From: Nansenia antarctica
Taxonomy: Eukaryota; Chordata; Actinopteri; Argentiniformes; Microstomatidae
Assembly (NCBI GenBank): GCA_963989245.1
Contig: OZ022342.1
Location: forward strand, 47,470,410 to 47,534,409
DNA length: 64,000 nucleotides
Direction of reading: 5' to 3'
The notes under the pieces are model-generated. The model made no database searches, was not told where the DNA came from, and saw nothing but the letters and a program-made list of their open reading frames with translations. The translations under genes and the position numbers were made by a program. Positions within the stretch are counted from its first letter, which is position 1. Every line of letters begins with the position of its first letter. Below, one piece after another: positions 10,331 to 21,900 of the stretch.

Positions 10331-11266
10331 GGCGCTTTTCCATCAGCAGCCCAGGTCGGTTCGCGTCAGGTCGGTTCAGCCCGCTTTAGCCCGCTTTTGA
10401 TCAGTTCTGGTTTTCACACGTCACACGCAGCCTGGCAAAAAGCTTCCGGGTGTACACAGCAACAACAGCCGTGATTTTTTTGGAGAGAAAGAGAAAGAGA
10501 GAGAGGAAGCTATGTACACATAATAAAGTCATGTTTTTTGAACCCTTAAAACCACTGCCTTCACTTGTCTGCTTTATGAACTGTAGTATCATCATCGGGA
10601 AACGCCGACAAGACGCGAATCTACCGGCATTTGACTCATGAGTGAACGGCGAAAATGGCTGGACGGCACAGCAGCAGCAGCGGGTGAACTCCCGGTTCAT
10701 CGAGTTTACGGTTAAAAGCATAACTTCTCGGGGTGTCAGCGCGGTGGTTAAGGGCTCAAAATGACCGTAGACCGATGGTGAAGTTAGCAAAGGAGTATTG
10801 TGTTTGTACCACCTCCACAGCCGGTGTTATTCACGGGCAAAGACGGTGCATAATAGCGATTTTTGTGTTGTGCTTGTTGTAAATAAAAGTTCTATGATTC
10901 ATTGAAATGACATTAAACTAAGATAATACGATGGTCAGCATAATTTTTCGAATCTTTATTAATAAGCTATTACAGAAACTGTAGTGACATTTTCCAAGAG
11001 CGAATGTGGTATTTCAAGATGGCGGTTAGTGAGGAAATCGAACATGGGATGACGATTTCCATTGACCAATCAACGGTGTGCAGCGTCACACGTCACACGC
11101 AGCCTGGCAAAAAGACCCAGATCTAAAAATGTAGACCCTGGTATCGAAGGGGAGCTAAAGAAGCGAGCCGAACCGAGCTGACGCGACCTGGAACGACAAA
11201 TGGAAAAGGAAAAAGAAGCAGGCCGAAGCGGGCTGGCCCGGGTTGGCCCTGTAATGGAAAAGCGAC
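10331..11266. mobile_element. DNA transposon of uncertain superfamily
   Basis: The two ends are inverted copies of gcttttccat, and the adjoining subterminal sequence is again inverted (cggttc and agcccgctt blocks). A 28-bp direct repeat ending cagcctggcaaaaag occurs at 10415-10442 and 11087-11114 inside the element. No TSD could be fixed with certainty, so Harbinger, hAT and others stay open. The centre has a 129-codon minus-strand frame without a domain I recognise. Confidence 0.6.
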
Positions 11267-11626
11267 TTATGTAAGGGAACCGACAACCCTAATCCCTGAT
11301 CCAAAACACTCCTGTGTGTGTCTGTCTGTCCCCGGCAAGAAAGGAACACTGACTAACACAAATGATTCAGACGCCCCCAATGTTCCTCAGGATCTTCTCA
11401 GGAACCTTTTCATCAGCCCCCCCCCCCCCCCAGAGATACAAGACCCTTGGTGACCCGCATAAAACGCGCACTGGCGCTCAAAACAAAGACGTAAAAACCG
11501 GCTAACGTTACTGTTTACACAAGTAAAATCAGTGTGACAGTCAGATGGAGTATTCGGTAAACAACAACAGCAAGGTAATGCTATCAGTTGAGTTAAAGAA
11601 AACCAACTCTTACCTTTGAGGACACC
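11267..11626. other. no gene seen; poly-C tract
   Basis: Sequence between two elements, with a run of about 13 C residues near 11419-11431. No exon supported. Confidence 0.45.
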
Positions 11627-11634
11627 GACATGAT

Positions 11635-13223
11635 CAGGGCTGCCAAGTCTCACGCAATCACCGTGAGACACACGCATTTCAACCAGTTCTCACGCTCTCA
11701 CGCCGCATCTCTATTTCTCACGGCGAGAAATAACAATTTGTTTTACCGGACATGAGTTTCGTGGCATCTTTCTGCACGCGCGTTAACTTGAGTCTGCAGT
11801 CGAAGCGGCAGGCGAGCGCTGATGGAAGAACCAGTGTTCACGCGAGCTGCAAGAACGTAGCAAGCAGGGTTGCCAGATTGGGCTACTTTTGGTCACACTG
11901 GACGGGTGGATTCGGCAGCTTTTAGACCGGTTGGGCTGGACATTGTCAATTCCGTCTGGCAACCGTGGTAGCAAAATATGTGCATACATTACAACATCGT
12001 ATCTGGTAGCCTACTGGACTGGGTTGCACCAATTTGGCGTAAGTCATTACTAAATGCATTTGTTTCTCTACTGTAACATAACCAGGTACATTAATAATAA
12101 TTGTTAAAGGAGCATAGTCTACTACTTTGGTTGACGCGCCGTGCGTCCTAGTTTGATGTGTTGCTGTTGGTTATATAAGATCCGTAGTCGTTGGTTTGCT
12201 GCATAATAAACATTTATTGTGTTACTATGTGCCATCAATGGCTTAATCACTGGTACAAACAATAACAATAACAAACTTAGCGCCCTTGCGGTCAAACCTA
12301 TTTGCCCTTCCGGGGTCAACACCTGACGACAACAACAACAAATGTGCTACCTGATATACCTGCCTCAGGTATTGTGACAGCGCCACCCCATGCCCACACA
12401 GTGAATTACAACACGTATCACAGGACCATATCTGGCTCCTACAATACAGTACAGTACATTTCAAGCCTGCAAACTGCGACACTTTAAATGAATGTGCAAT
12501 AACACTGTGCAATATGACAACCCTAGTCGTCTATCTGTACAGTATAGTATAGTGGATAGTGTACATAGCCTTTATTTATGTAAACCAGCTCCTTCCCTTC
12601 TTGTGTTTTTTTTAAAGTTTTTTTTCTTTCCTAACACCAGGGGAGGCACCCCTCCTAAATGTCGTTGTTTGGTACCTGTACTATAGCAATGACAATAAAG
12701 ACCATTCATTCAATAGTAATAATAAATAGTAATTGCAATTTACAATACAACAATTGGGGGTCCCTCAAAAAAAAAATGGCTGCGCTACGCGCGCACAAGA
12801 TCAACCACCAAGGCCTCATTCTGACCCAGGAAAAACCCTGGTATGTACTGTATAACATGATAGCCATCTATGAGCGATGCACTGTATATAAGATGATGAC
12901 CACGGGTCTTTCTGCTGCTGACCAAGGGGCTGAGTCCTGTTGATGGGGCCCATTTTTCTTTTTGAGTCTGTAGGCTACTGTATTTGTTCATTAAGATTTC
13001 ATAAATATGATATATTGTCTGAATTTTTGTCTTGTTTTATTAAATGATAATTATTTTCATTTCTTGTGCTGGTTTATTATGAACAACATGTAAAATTGCA
13101 GGAAACTAGCACAAATAATTGGGTGTGAGAGAGGGGCCGCTGCCGCCAAAACGTGCACAGTTTTGGGTCGCTCCACCGCCAAAATATCTCACTCCAAACT
13201 TTTGGTGAAACTTGGCAGCCCTG
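11635..13223. mobile_element. hAT-like element with CAGGGCTGCCAAGT ends and 8-bp TSD
   Basis: Ends are cagggctgccaagtctc and, on the minus strand, cagggctgccaagtttc. The perfect 8-bp TSD GACATGAT lies at 11627-11634 and 13224-13231. An L2 3' end (12453-12720) has inserted into it. The left end repeats tctcac motifs. No transposase frame is recognisable. Confidence 0.9.
12453..12720 (+). mobile_element. L2-type LINE 3' UTR fragment nested in the hAT
   Basis: It matches 26605-26883, starting gtacatttcaagcctgc and ending caatgacaataaagacc with a short ATTC tail. Confidence 0.8.
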
Positions 13224-13231
13224 GACATGAT

Positions 13232-14277
13232 CCCTGCTTACCCGTACCTCCGCCGTTCTGTTCGTGGTGATTTTAGAGGCAATAGATTATTTTTGCCCCG
13301 CGCATATTGCTATGAATAGTTCAAAGCTAGCGTTAGGTGCGAGGCTGCTTGGTTAACCCATTAGCGGGAACATTATTTGTTTCACAAAATAGTCTGATTT
13401 AGATGACCATGAACATCAGAGACTATATTACGAATGTTCATCTAAAATACTCTATACTGAGCACTGGTATAAGAACATGAACCAGAGAACAGCAGTAAAT
13501 GCAATAACCCACAGTCGTTACATGATGGTTGGGCCACCTGACATTTTGGGGGTTTGAGATGCTAAAACACAAAGTAATCCATATTATTAGAACTGACAAT
13601 ACATTCAAACTAACCATGTTGTATAGAATACAATCATATGTGACTTGAATTGATTAATCTATTAAATCTATTAAAATTAAATGGAAATAATATACATGAC
13701 ACAAAAATATGCACATCACGTCATTGACCCATATAGCTACACAGAATACAGCCGTAGCCCGTTGTGTATGACAAATCAACTTTGATTTGATTGGACAGTG
13801 CTGAAATCGAGCGTTCTTTCTTTTTTTTTTTTTACATATTTAAAAAACGCTTTCTAACTGCCTCGAGACGCAAACCAAACAAGAAGACACAGAACCATAT
13901 ACGTTGACAATGGAGGACGGAGACTTACAGTAAGTGTCTGAGCCCATAACACGGTTGAGTTACAGCCAATATAACAATATTAAAGATGAGGCGTAGGGCC
14001 TAGTCATTAAATATCTTCATGATGTGTGAGGTTTATCTATGCCCTATGGTGAAACTGAAAGGCCCTTTCCTAACTTGTGTGAACTCTCTGTCGCTAGCTC
14101 GGTGGTCAAACGTTCTGGCCACAACACCATGTGTCATATACTTGGACAGAGGGGATTAAAGGCGTCTGCTAAAAGTGTCTAAAAATGTAATGTAACATAG
14201 TGGGGAAAGGGAAAACTAGAATACTCAAATGTTTTTCAATAGACTAGTTTGGCATGAATGGCCTCGGGGCCATGTAG
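13232..14277. other. mostly unique DNA with a possible short first exon at 13912-13929
   Basis: The ATG at 13912 opens MEDGDL and runs straight into a good donor (gtaagtg at 13930). It could be a very short first coding exon, but nothing downstream on the plus strand clearly joins to it. A fish-type repeat tail (aaaggcgtctgctaaa) lies at about 14157-14195. Nothing else recognised. Confidence 0.25.
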
Positions 14278-14303
14278 GAGAGAGGGAGAGGAAGGGAGAG
14301 AAA

Positions 14304-14366
<63 letters not shown>

Positions 14367-14388
14367 AGGGAGAGAGAGAGAGAGGGGA

Positions 14389-14465
<77 letters not shown>
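14278..14465. repeat. (GA)n microsatellite
   Basis: About 190 bases of nearly pure GA with a few GGGA interruptions. The long Arg-Glu or Leu-Ser frames over it are artefacts. Confidence 0.95.
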
Positions 14466-15325
14466 CAGAGAGAGTATTGGTACTCTGCCAAGTCTTCCCT
14501 GCAGTATAAATTCCCCTTTGGCCAAGTACTTGCCTCATGTGAAAGCCTATTGCAATGAAACTAGATTTACTGTAGTAGCAAGGGGCGCAGTCGCCACATC
14601 CTGAAGGCTGGGTACGGTAATTGCATTCCTATTGACCATATCCCGTTATCTCAACTCTCTCCATGCATTAGGGCGCCTCACAGAGACTCACGATACAGCT
14701 AATGGTCCTCCTAGATTGCTTAGTACTAATGTACTAACCAACACAGTGGTGCACCACAATAGTCCAGATTTTTACCTTCTTGTAGTATATGTGTCGGTTG
14801 TACAGCCTTGACTCTGTACTGCCTCGCCCGCCACCCCGGTGTGGGAGCCTCCACTATCTCCCGGTCGGAGAGCCAGGTGAGGTGACCGTCTCGAAGTTGT
14901 CCCCGTTGGCCAGAGCGTCGACCTCCGCGTCATACTTGTAGTCTCAATGTGTTGATTGTTCTCTGGGACTTGGAATCAAAGGATGAAAGTATGTTATTGT
15001 TTTAGTTTAACCCATTGGCCTGTTGTCTTGTGTACATGTTGGCTAATATGCTAATTTCTGGCTAGCATCTTTAAAAACAATGGCACCCTCCGTTGTAACC
15101 GTCATAAACCAGCTTTGAGAAGAAAAAAAAGTGGTTTGCTTTGTCAGTTAACAGACTGTCCTGATCGGTCGTGTAGTCGTCGCTGATGATGTTGCATTTT
15201 CGATTAGGAAACGGGATTAAATATATAGATACGTTTATGGGATTAAAGGCACCGGCGAAGAGAGAGAGAGATTTCCTGAAATCCAAATGTCCCGAAATTC
15301 AACAAAATCAAAAAACTGTTTTTCC
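14466..15325. other. no confident gene
   Basis: GC-rich DNA at about 14820-14940 is open on the minus strand (YKYDAEVDALANGDNFET, then a stop). It could be a relic of a coding exon, but I cannot assign it. The remainder is AT-rich. Confidence 0.3.
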
Positions 15326-15620
15326 TACCGTCAGGTCGGCGCCTCCGTTGTTGTTCAAGCTAGTGTCGCTTTCCCAGTCTTTGTGTAATAAGTGAACATG
15401 TTGTAATGGTTGCCCTCTAGCACAGTTATAAACTTAATAAATGACTCGTGTTGTCTTCAGTCTCAGCACTGTGTGTGTTTATGGATCCACCATTTTAGTT
15501 TCACGTCCCGTTTCACATCCCGTTTCCTGGTCTCGCGGGAATAGCTGACGTCTATCCTATGACCAGCGGTGAGGTATAATATTAAGGTTTATATAGTATA
15601 TCAGATGCATCAGATGTCAC
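15326..15620. repeat. dispersed repeat, copy 2 (uninterrupted)
   Basis: Close match to 3866-4101 plus 4566-4620. It lacks the L2 that splits copy 1 and so shows the pre-insertion state. Confidence 0.85.
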
Positions 15621-15904
15621 AAACTGACAAAAAATTGTTTTTAATACAAATATAATATACAAATAAAATACAAATATGATGGAGAGGCCTGGGTGCCGTA
15701 CGTGTCTGTTGTCAAGGCAACACTGTTGTTTCAATAATCTATAAACACCACCTCAATTACTAGGTGAAATAAAGGTTCAAAGATCAAACGGTCGATGAAC
15801 CAACTAATAGGAAAACATGAATAATGGATTAATTAAAGTTTCTGGGCACGACCGTCTCCAACAAACTAGAATGGGATAACAACATCACAACATTACAACA
15901 CTAC

Positions 15905-16385
15905 CCTAGGGCCATTCAGGCCCTGAACACAGCAAAGACCTAGGTTCTAGGCCCTGGACAATCTAGACAATTTGATGGCAGCTACTAGATTGTAAACATA
16001 AGTGCAATATTGAAATACAACTGTGAACATTTCAAACCTTCTAACTGCGACACTTTAATGAATGTGCAACAATACTATGTGCATTATGACAACCCTTGTG
16101 TACATAAGGTTCAGATATAGGAAAAAGTTAGGATATTTATAGCATAGCATAGAGTACAGCACAGTGTTTTATCGTATAGTATAGTAGTATAGTATAGTAG
16201 ATAGTGTACATAGCCTTTATTTATGTAAACCAGCTCTTTTCCCTTTTTTATTTTACCCTTGGCCCTCTTGTTTTTAGTCTTTTTTCCAAGCAATAGGGGA
16301 GCCCAGACTCCTAAATTTCGTTGTATGGTACCTGTACTGTATTAATGACAATAAAGACCATTAATTAATTCATTCATTCATTCAA
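15905..16385 (+). mobile_element. L2-type LINE 3' end
   Basis: It opens with the last ORF codons (CHSGPEHSKD-like text in the other frame; FRPxNTAKT in frame) and continues through the same 3' UTR as 4109-4558, with the distinctive atagcatagcatagag tract and an ATTC tail. Confidence 0.8.
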
Positions 16386-16388
16386 CAT

Positions 16389-17016
16389 CACCCATTTAGT
16401 TAAAAAAGTCCAGCAGCGCTTATTCTTCCTCCGTCAGCTGAAGAGACGCCACATCAGTCGTCACATCCTGGTCGAGTTCTACAGGGCCGTCATAGAGAGC
16501 ATCCTAACATCCTCCATCACTGTCTGGTACGACTCTGCGTCTTCCCGATCCAAGGCCAAGCTACAACGGACAGCTACGTACAGACAGCTGAGCGGATCAT
16601 CGGCTGCCCCCTGCCTCCCATTACAGACCTCCATAGCTCCAGATCACTGAAGAGAGTACGCAAGATTGTTTCTGACCCCTCACATCACATCCATCTCACA
16701 GCTTGTTTGCATTACTCCCTTCTGGACAGCACTACAGGGCCACCAGGACGAAAACATCACAACACTTGAACAGTTTCTTCCCCAAAGCCACAGCCCTCCT
16801 CAATAACTCCTGATCATTGCACCTTGCACTTTACATGTTCTTGCACTAAGTTGTACAGTATATTTATTCAGTCATATTTGTACTGTATATATTGTCTTGA
16901 GTATTGTTGTGTTGTTGTCTTGTTGTTGTATGTACTGTAGCTTGTCCAGCATGGAGAATACCAAGTCATGTTCCTAGTGCACTGCACATGGCCAATAAAG
17001 TTGAATTGAATTGAAT
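16389..17016 (+). mobile_element. Rex1/CR1-like LINE 3' end
   Basis: From about 16398 the plus strand reads VKKVQQRLFFLRQLKRRHIS, then ILVEFYRAVIESILTSSITV, the C-terminal region of CR1/L2/Rex-group reverse transcriptases. Frameshifts occur after KLQRT. The 3' UTR ends ggccaataaagttgaa followed by a (TTGAA)n tail. The tail differs from the ATTC-tailed L2 family, so this is a different LINE. Confidence 0.75.
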
Positions 17017-17147
17017 TGAAGTGTATAGAAATGTATTATGGATATAAGACGGAGTGTTTTCTGTGTTTTTCTTGCTTTGTTTGAATTTAGCAGTGTCGTA
17101 ATCACACTTGTTTTCTGAATTGCACTATGGCATGTAACACCTCACTT

Positions 17148-17512
17148 GCACTAACAAACACATACAGTGATGCTTGAAAGTATGTGAACCCCTTGTGCAT
17201 TATTTTTTGTTTTTTACCATGACATCTTTATTTAATCAGAACCAGTCTTTTTTATCTGACAGAACAGGTTGATATTGACCAATTCCATATTCCACGTTGG
17301 TTTAGAGGGAATCATGCTTGTAGTAGAAAAACTAAATTATAAAGAAATGATTAGCCTTTTTTTCTCTGCTTTTTTGTTTTGTTCCAATGCAAACAAAATA
17401 AATAAACATGTGAATACCAAAGCATTTGTAATTGCAACAATTTTCTGGGAGAAGTGGTGCATTATCTGACAGAAGTGCTGGGGTGCCAATATGTTTGTCC
17501 AGGACTGGATTT
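17148..17512. mobile_element. Tc1-like element, terminal fragment
   Basis: It starts cagtgatgcttgaaagtatg, typical of Tc1-like ends. The part 17350-17471 is the inverted counterpart of 20628-20750 in a second Tc1-like element (shared aaagcatttgtaattgcaac). No transposase remains. Confidence 0.65.
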
Positions 17513-17526
17513 AATCAGACAGTTGA

Positions 17527-18085
17527 CCTGTTGAAGGACAGCTCAGTAACAGACAGACCTGTTGAAGGACAGCTCAGTAACAGACAGACTCCTGTTGAAG
17601 GACAGCTCAGTAACAGACAGTCCTGTTGAAGGACAGCTCAGTAACAGACAGACCTGTTGAAGGACAGCTCAGTAACAGACAGACCTGTTGAAGGACAGCT
17701 CAGTAACAGACAGTCCTGTTGAAGGACAGCTCAGTAACAGACAGTCCTGTTGAAGGACAGCTCAGTAACGTACAGACCTGTTGAAGGACAGCTCAGTAAC
17801 AGACAGTCCTGTTGAAGGACAGCTCAGTAACAGACAGACCTGTTGAAGGACAGCTCAGTAACAGACAGTCCTGTTGAAGGACAGCTCAGTAACAGACAGT
17901 CCTGTTGAAGGACAGCTCAGTAACAGACAGTCCTGTTGAAGGACAGCTCAGTAACAGACAGACCTGTTGAAGGACAGCTCAGTAACAGACAGACCTGTTG
18001 AAGGACAGCTCAGTAACAGACAGACCTGTTGAAGGACAGCTCAGTAACAGACAGACCTGTTGAAGAACAGCTCAGTAACAGACAG
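17527..18085. repeat. 31-bp minisatellite, about 18 copies
   Basis: The unit is cctgttgaaggacagctcag plus taacagacaga or its t-ending variant. One junction carries two extra bases, otherwise spacing is exactly 31. There are no distinct spacers, so it is not a CRISPR array. Confidence 0.95.
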
Positions 18086-18195
18086 TTGTAGAAATGACCA
18101 GAGATGTTGACTCAAACCTTTTATTATTTCATCCCTTTGATGATAAGATACAGCCATGTCCCTCAAAACAGAGGTTAATATACACCCACATTCCC

Positions 18196-18352
18196 CCTTT
18201 CTTCTCTCTCTCTCTGTCTATCTCTCTCTCCCTCCATCTATTCCTCTCTCTCTCTTTTCTCTCTCTCTGACTGTCTCTCTCCACCGATCTGTCCGTCTCT
18301 CTCTCCCTCCTCCTCTCTCTCTTTCTCCCTCCTCTCTCTGTCTCTCTCTAGG
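18196..18352. repeat. pyrimidine-rich tract
   Basis: CT-rich low-complexity DNA about 80-230 bases upstream of the FCRL start codon. Similar tracts precede the Ig exons. Confidence 0.8.
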
Positions 18353-18431
18353 AAGTGAATGGCAGGCTGTGTTTTAGGGCGTTTCTGGTCTAAGAGTCAG
18401 TCACTATGAGACTGAAGACAGTCAGGACAAG

Positions 18432-18462
18432 ATGGAACACACTTCTCTCTACATCATACTCT
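18432..18462 (+). CDS. FCRL gene exon 1, signal peptide part 1
   Basis: ATG opens MEHTSLYIIL plus one base, then donor gtgagt at 18463. An upstream ATG at 18406 in another frame would not join exon 2 into a leader. The intron carries a (TG)-rich stretch. Confidence 0.6.
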
Positions 18463-18877
18463 GTGAGTACTGTGTGTGTGTGTGTTTGTGTTTGTTTGCA
18501 TTTGTTTTTGTGTTTCTGTGAGTGTTTGCTTGTGTTTGTGTGTATGTGTGACATGGGTGTGTATGTGTTTGTGTGCTTGTATGTGTGTGATCATGTGTGT
18601 AATGCTGATGATATTGGAGAAGAAGAATTTGGATACTCAGTTGAAACATATTCATTAGAACCAGATGAATCTGGGTCAGTCCAGCATAGAGGCGACACAA
18701 GGCACACAGGACTCAGTGAGACTTACATGATATGATACATGACACATATTATACATTTGAGGTTTTTTTACAATTTATTTATTTATTAAGTACATCTGGT
18801 AATCATTAGGTCACGTGACGGTAACATGAGTACCCAAAAACAACATTCCAGAGTAGTGATTACAACATCACTCCATA

Positions 18878-18932
<55 letters not shown>

Positions 18933-21900
18933 AGAGAGGAGAGGGGAGGAGAGGAGAGAAGAGGAAAGGGGAGGGAAGGAGAAGAGAGGAGAGGAGAGGG
19001 AAGGGGAGGAGAGAAGAGGAGAGGAGAGGAGAGGGAAGGGGAGGAGAGAAGAGGAGAGGAAAGGGGAGGGGAGGGAAGGAGAAGAGAGGAGAGAAGAGGA
19101 AAGGGGAGGGGAGGGGAGGAGAAGAGAGGAGAGGAGAGGGAAGGGGAGGGGAGGAGAGAAGAGGAGAGGAGAGGAGAGGAGAGCTGACTACACACACACA
19201 TCTCTTTCCCTCTCTGCTTCTCTCCCTCTTTCTACCTCTCTCTCTCTCTCGTCACTAGAAAAGGATTGTATGCATATCATGGGAGTGTAATCTGTGTGTG
19301 TGTGTGTGGGTGTGTGTGTGTGTGAGGAGAGAGGAGAGGAGAAGAGAGGAGAGAAGAGGAAAGGGGAGGGGAGGGGAGGAGAAGAGAGGAGAGGAGAGGG
19401 AAGGGGAGGGGAGGAGAGAAGAGGAGAGGAGAGGAGAGCTGACCACACACACACATCTCTTTCCCTCTCTGCTTCTCTCCCTCTTTCTACCTCTCTCTCT
19501 CTCTCTCATATCACTAGAAAAGGATTGTATGCATATCATGGGAGTGTAATCTATGTGTGTGTGTGTGTGTGTGTATCTATGTTCATGTGAGTGTAATCTT
19601 GAGTGATATTTATAATGTAGTGAGTCTCATGAGTTTCTCTCTGTGTGTTTCAGTGATGAGTGCTTACATCTACTCTGGACACACTCGATCTGAAGGTGAG
19701 TTGGTGATTGTATCTTCAGGTGTTCCATCTTACATCAAGTTATGACTTGTTATTATCAGTTATCATTTTCCCTGCTCCACCTTCAGTACTTACCCTCAGA
19801 TGTATGGGGGTGGCACAACCTGTGTTAATTTTTGTGTTATCCTTACCTTAGCTGGATATCCCCTAGCCTCTCTCTCCCATCCTTGTGATGCTGATGTGCT
19901 GTCCTCACTACTAAGCTAAGGATGTTGCACAGATAGAAGTGTGGAATGTTGCTTAAAGTTGAAGTTGTTGTAGTATTCGAAAATGAGGTCCCTGAACTTG
20001 CCTGGGATATGGTGCCGGTTCAGTGCCTCTTTGACCAGCTTGTGAGGTATGGACCCATAGGCGTTTGCGAGGTCCAGCCACGGCACAGCCAGGTCCCCTG
20101 TATTCTCCCGGGCTTCCCTGAACAGCTGGGCGACCACGCCTGTGTGCTCCAGACACCCCGGTACCTTTGGGATCCCTCCTTTCTGGAGCGAGGTATCGAT
20201 GTAGGAGTTCCTCAGGAGGTAGTCTGTCAGGTGCCTGGAAACAATGTTGAAGAATATCTTTCCCTCAACACGGAGCAGCAAGACGGTTCTGAACTTATCC
20301 ATGTTCTTCGACTCCTCCTCCTTTGGAATCCACACATCTTCCACATACCTCCACTGGTGAGCTGCCTTTCCGCTACTCCAGATCACCTCCAGGATCCTCC
20401 AGAGCCTGTGGGCTAACCTTGGACAGTTCTTGTGTACCTTGTAAGGCACTCCACTCCTGGGGCTGAGCTTGCTGTTGCCTTCTTGACCTCCTCCTGGAAC
20501 TCCTTCCAGCCGGGCTCCTTACCATCAAAGTCCAGAGTTGGTGCAGATGGCCCTGCGGCGGCCCAGATCCTGCTCCCAGGATTTGTCACTGAAGGTGTCT
20601 CTTACAGTCTTGGCCAAAAATATCTGAATTCTGTCAGATAATCCACCACTTCTTCCAGAACAATTGTTGCAATTACAAATGCTTTGGTATTCACATGTTT
20701 ATTTTTTTTGTTTGCATTGGAACAACACGAAAAAGCAGAGAGAAAAAAGCCAAATCGGATATGATTCCAAACAGAAAATTGAAATCAATTGCTTCCTGTA
20801 ACCAGGGTTCGAGTTATGTGGGAGCCAATGGGAGCTGAGCTCCCATAGAGATGGTCTGAGCTCCCATGAAGGCAGTAAAATCAAAAATCTGTGGGGGTCG
20901 CTAATAATACATTACCACAACTATTATTTGATCAAAATGTCAATGTAATTAATATTATTTAATTTATATTATCAATATTGTAAAATGTATGTAATGCAGG
21001 GGAGGCTGGTTCATTAGGGGCAATTGGACAATGCCCCACCAAAGGGAGAAGAGAGAGATTTTTTTTATATGACTTCTAGACAGTGTTGCTTCTGAATATC
21101 ATAGTCCAATCAGCTAGTGTTCTGTAGAGTATATCATAGTCCAATCAGCTAGTGTTCTGTGGAGTATGTTCCAATCAGCTTCAAGTCCCGCCCCTTTCAG
21201 GGCAACTTTCAGTCTACTCGAAGTTGCACTAGGCTGTTCTCGTAGACTTGCATGTAAAATCTATTTTGGTAACTTCAGGCCATTCGGTCATTTGTCTATG
21301 GGGTTTTGGGACATGCACAAAGAATCGTACGTGCTTACGTCATGTCCGGCGTAGCTTTAGACGAGCTAGCCAATTAACCTTCATTTCAGATCACTATGGC
21401 GGCTAGTAATGTTCTGAACAACTCGGTTGAATCTTTAAAAGAAACACCGTTCAGCCGTCGTAGCAACCAGGAGAAATTAACAGTAAAGGAATTAGGACCA
21501 CCCAGACCAAATTTAATTATAAAGCAAGTTTATACAAAGGCAGGGAAAATTGGAAAATCGTATAACCGAGGATTTACGAGGGGTTGGTATGAGAAGAAAA
21601 CATGGCTAGCGGGATGTGAGGTAACAAATGCGTTGTTCTGCTTTCCCTGCATGTTATTCCATCCGAGTGCGGACGCATGGACAAGTACAGGTGTCACAGA
21701 CATGCACCATTTGTCTGAAAAGGCAAAAAAACATGACCTGTCAAAGCTACACATGGCTAGTTGCATGAAGCTTCAAGCATTCGGGAGGGTCGACATTGTC
21801 ACACAGTTGGATGAGAGCTACAGGGTCGCTGTGCGTCGTCACAACGACGAGGTGAACAAAAACCGACATATTCTCTCCCGTCTGATTGAGTGTGTGAAGT

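Noticed and set aside
10401..10790. 129-codon minus-strand frame
   Set aside because: It lies inside a DNA transposon and crosses its subterminal repeats; no domain recognised.
14225..14558. Long frames on both strands over the (GA)n tract
   Set aside because: Open only because GA and CT repeats lack stops; composition is pure Arg-Glu or Leu-Ser.
17527..18085. Possible CRISPR-like array
   Set aside because: Units are contiguous 31-mers without unique spacers, and the genome is vertebrate.
18868..19590. Multiple frames of 83-125 codons
   Set aside because: Products of (TG)n and (GAGAGG)n low-complexity DNA in FCRL intron 1.
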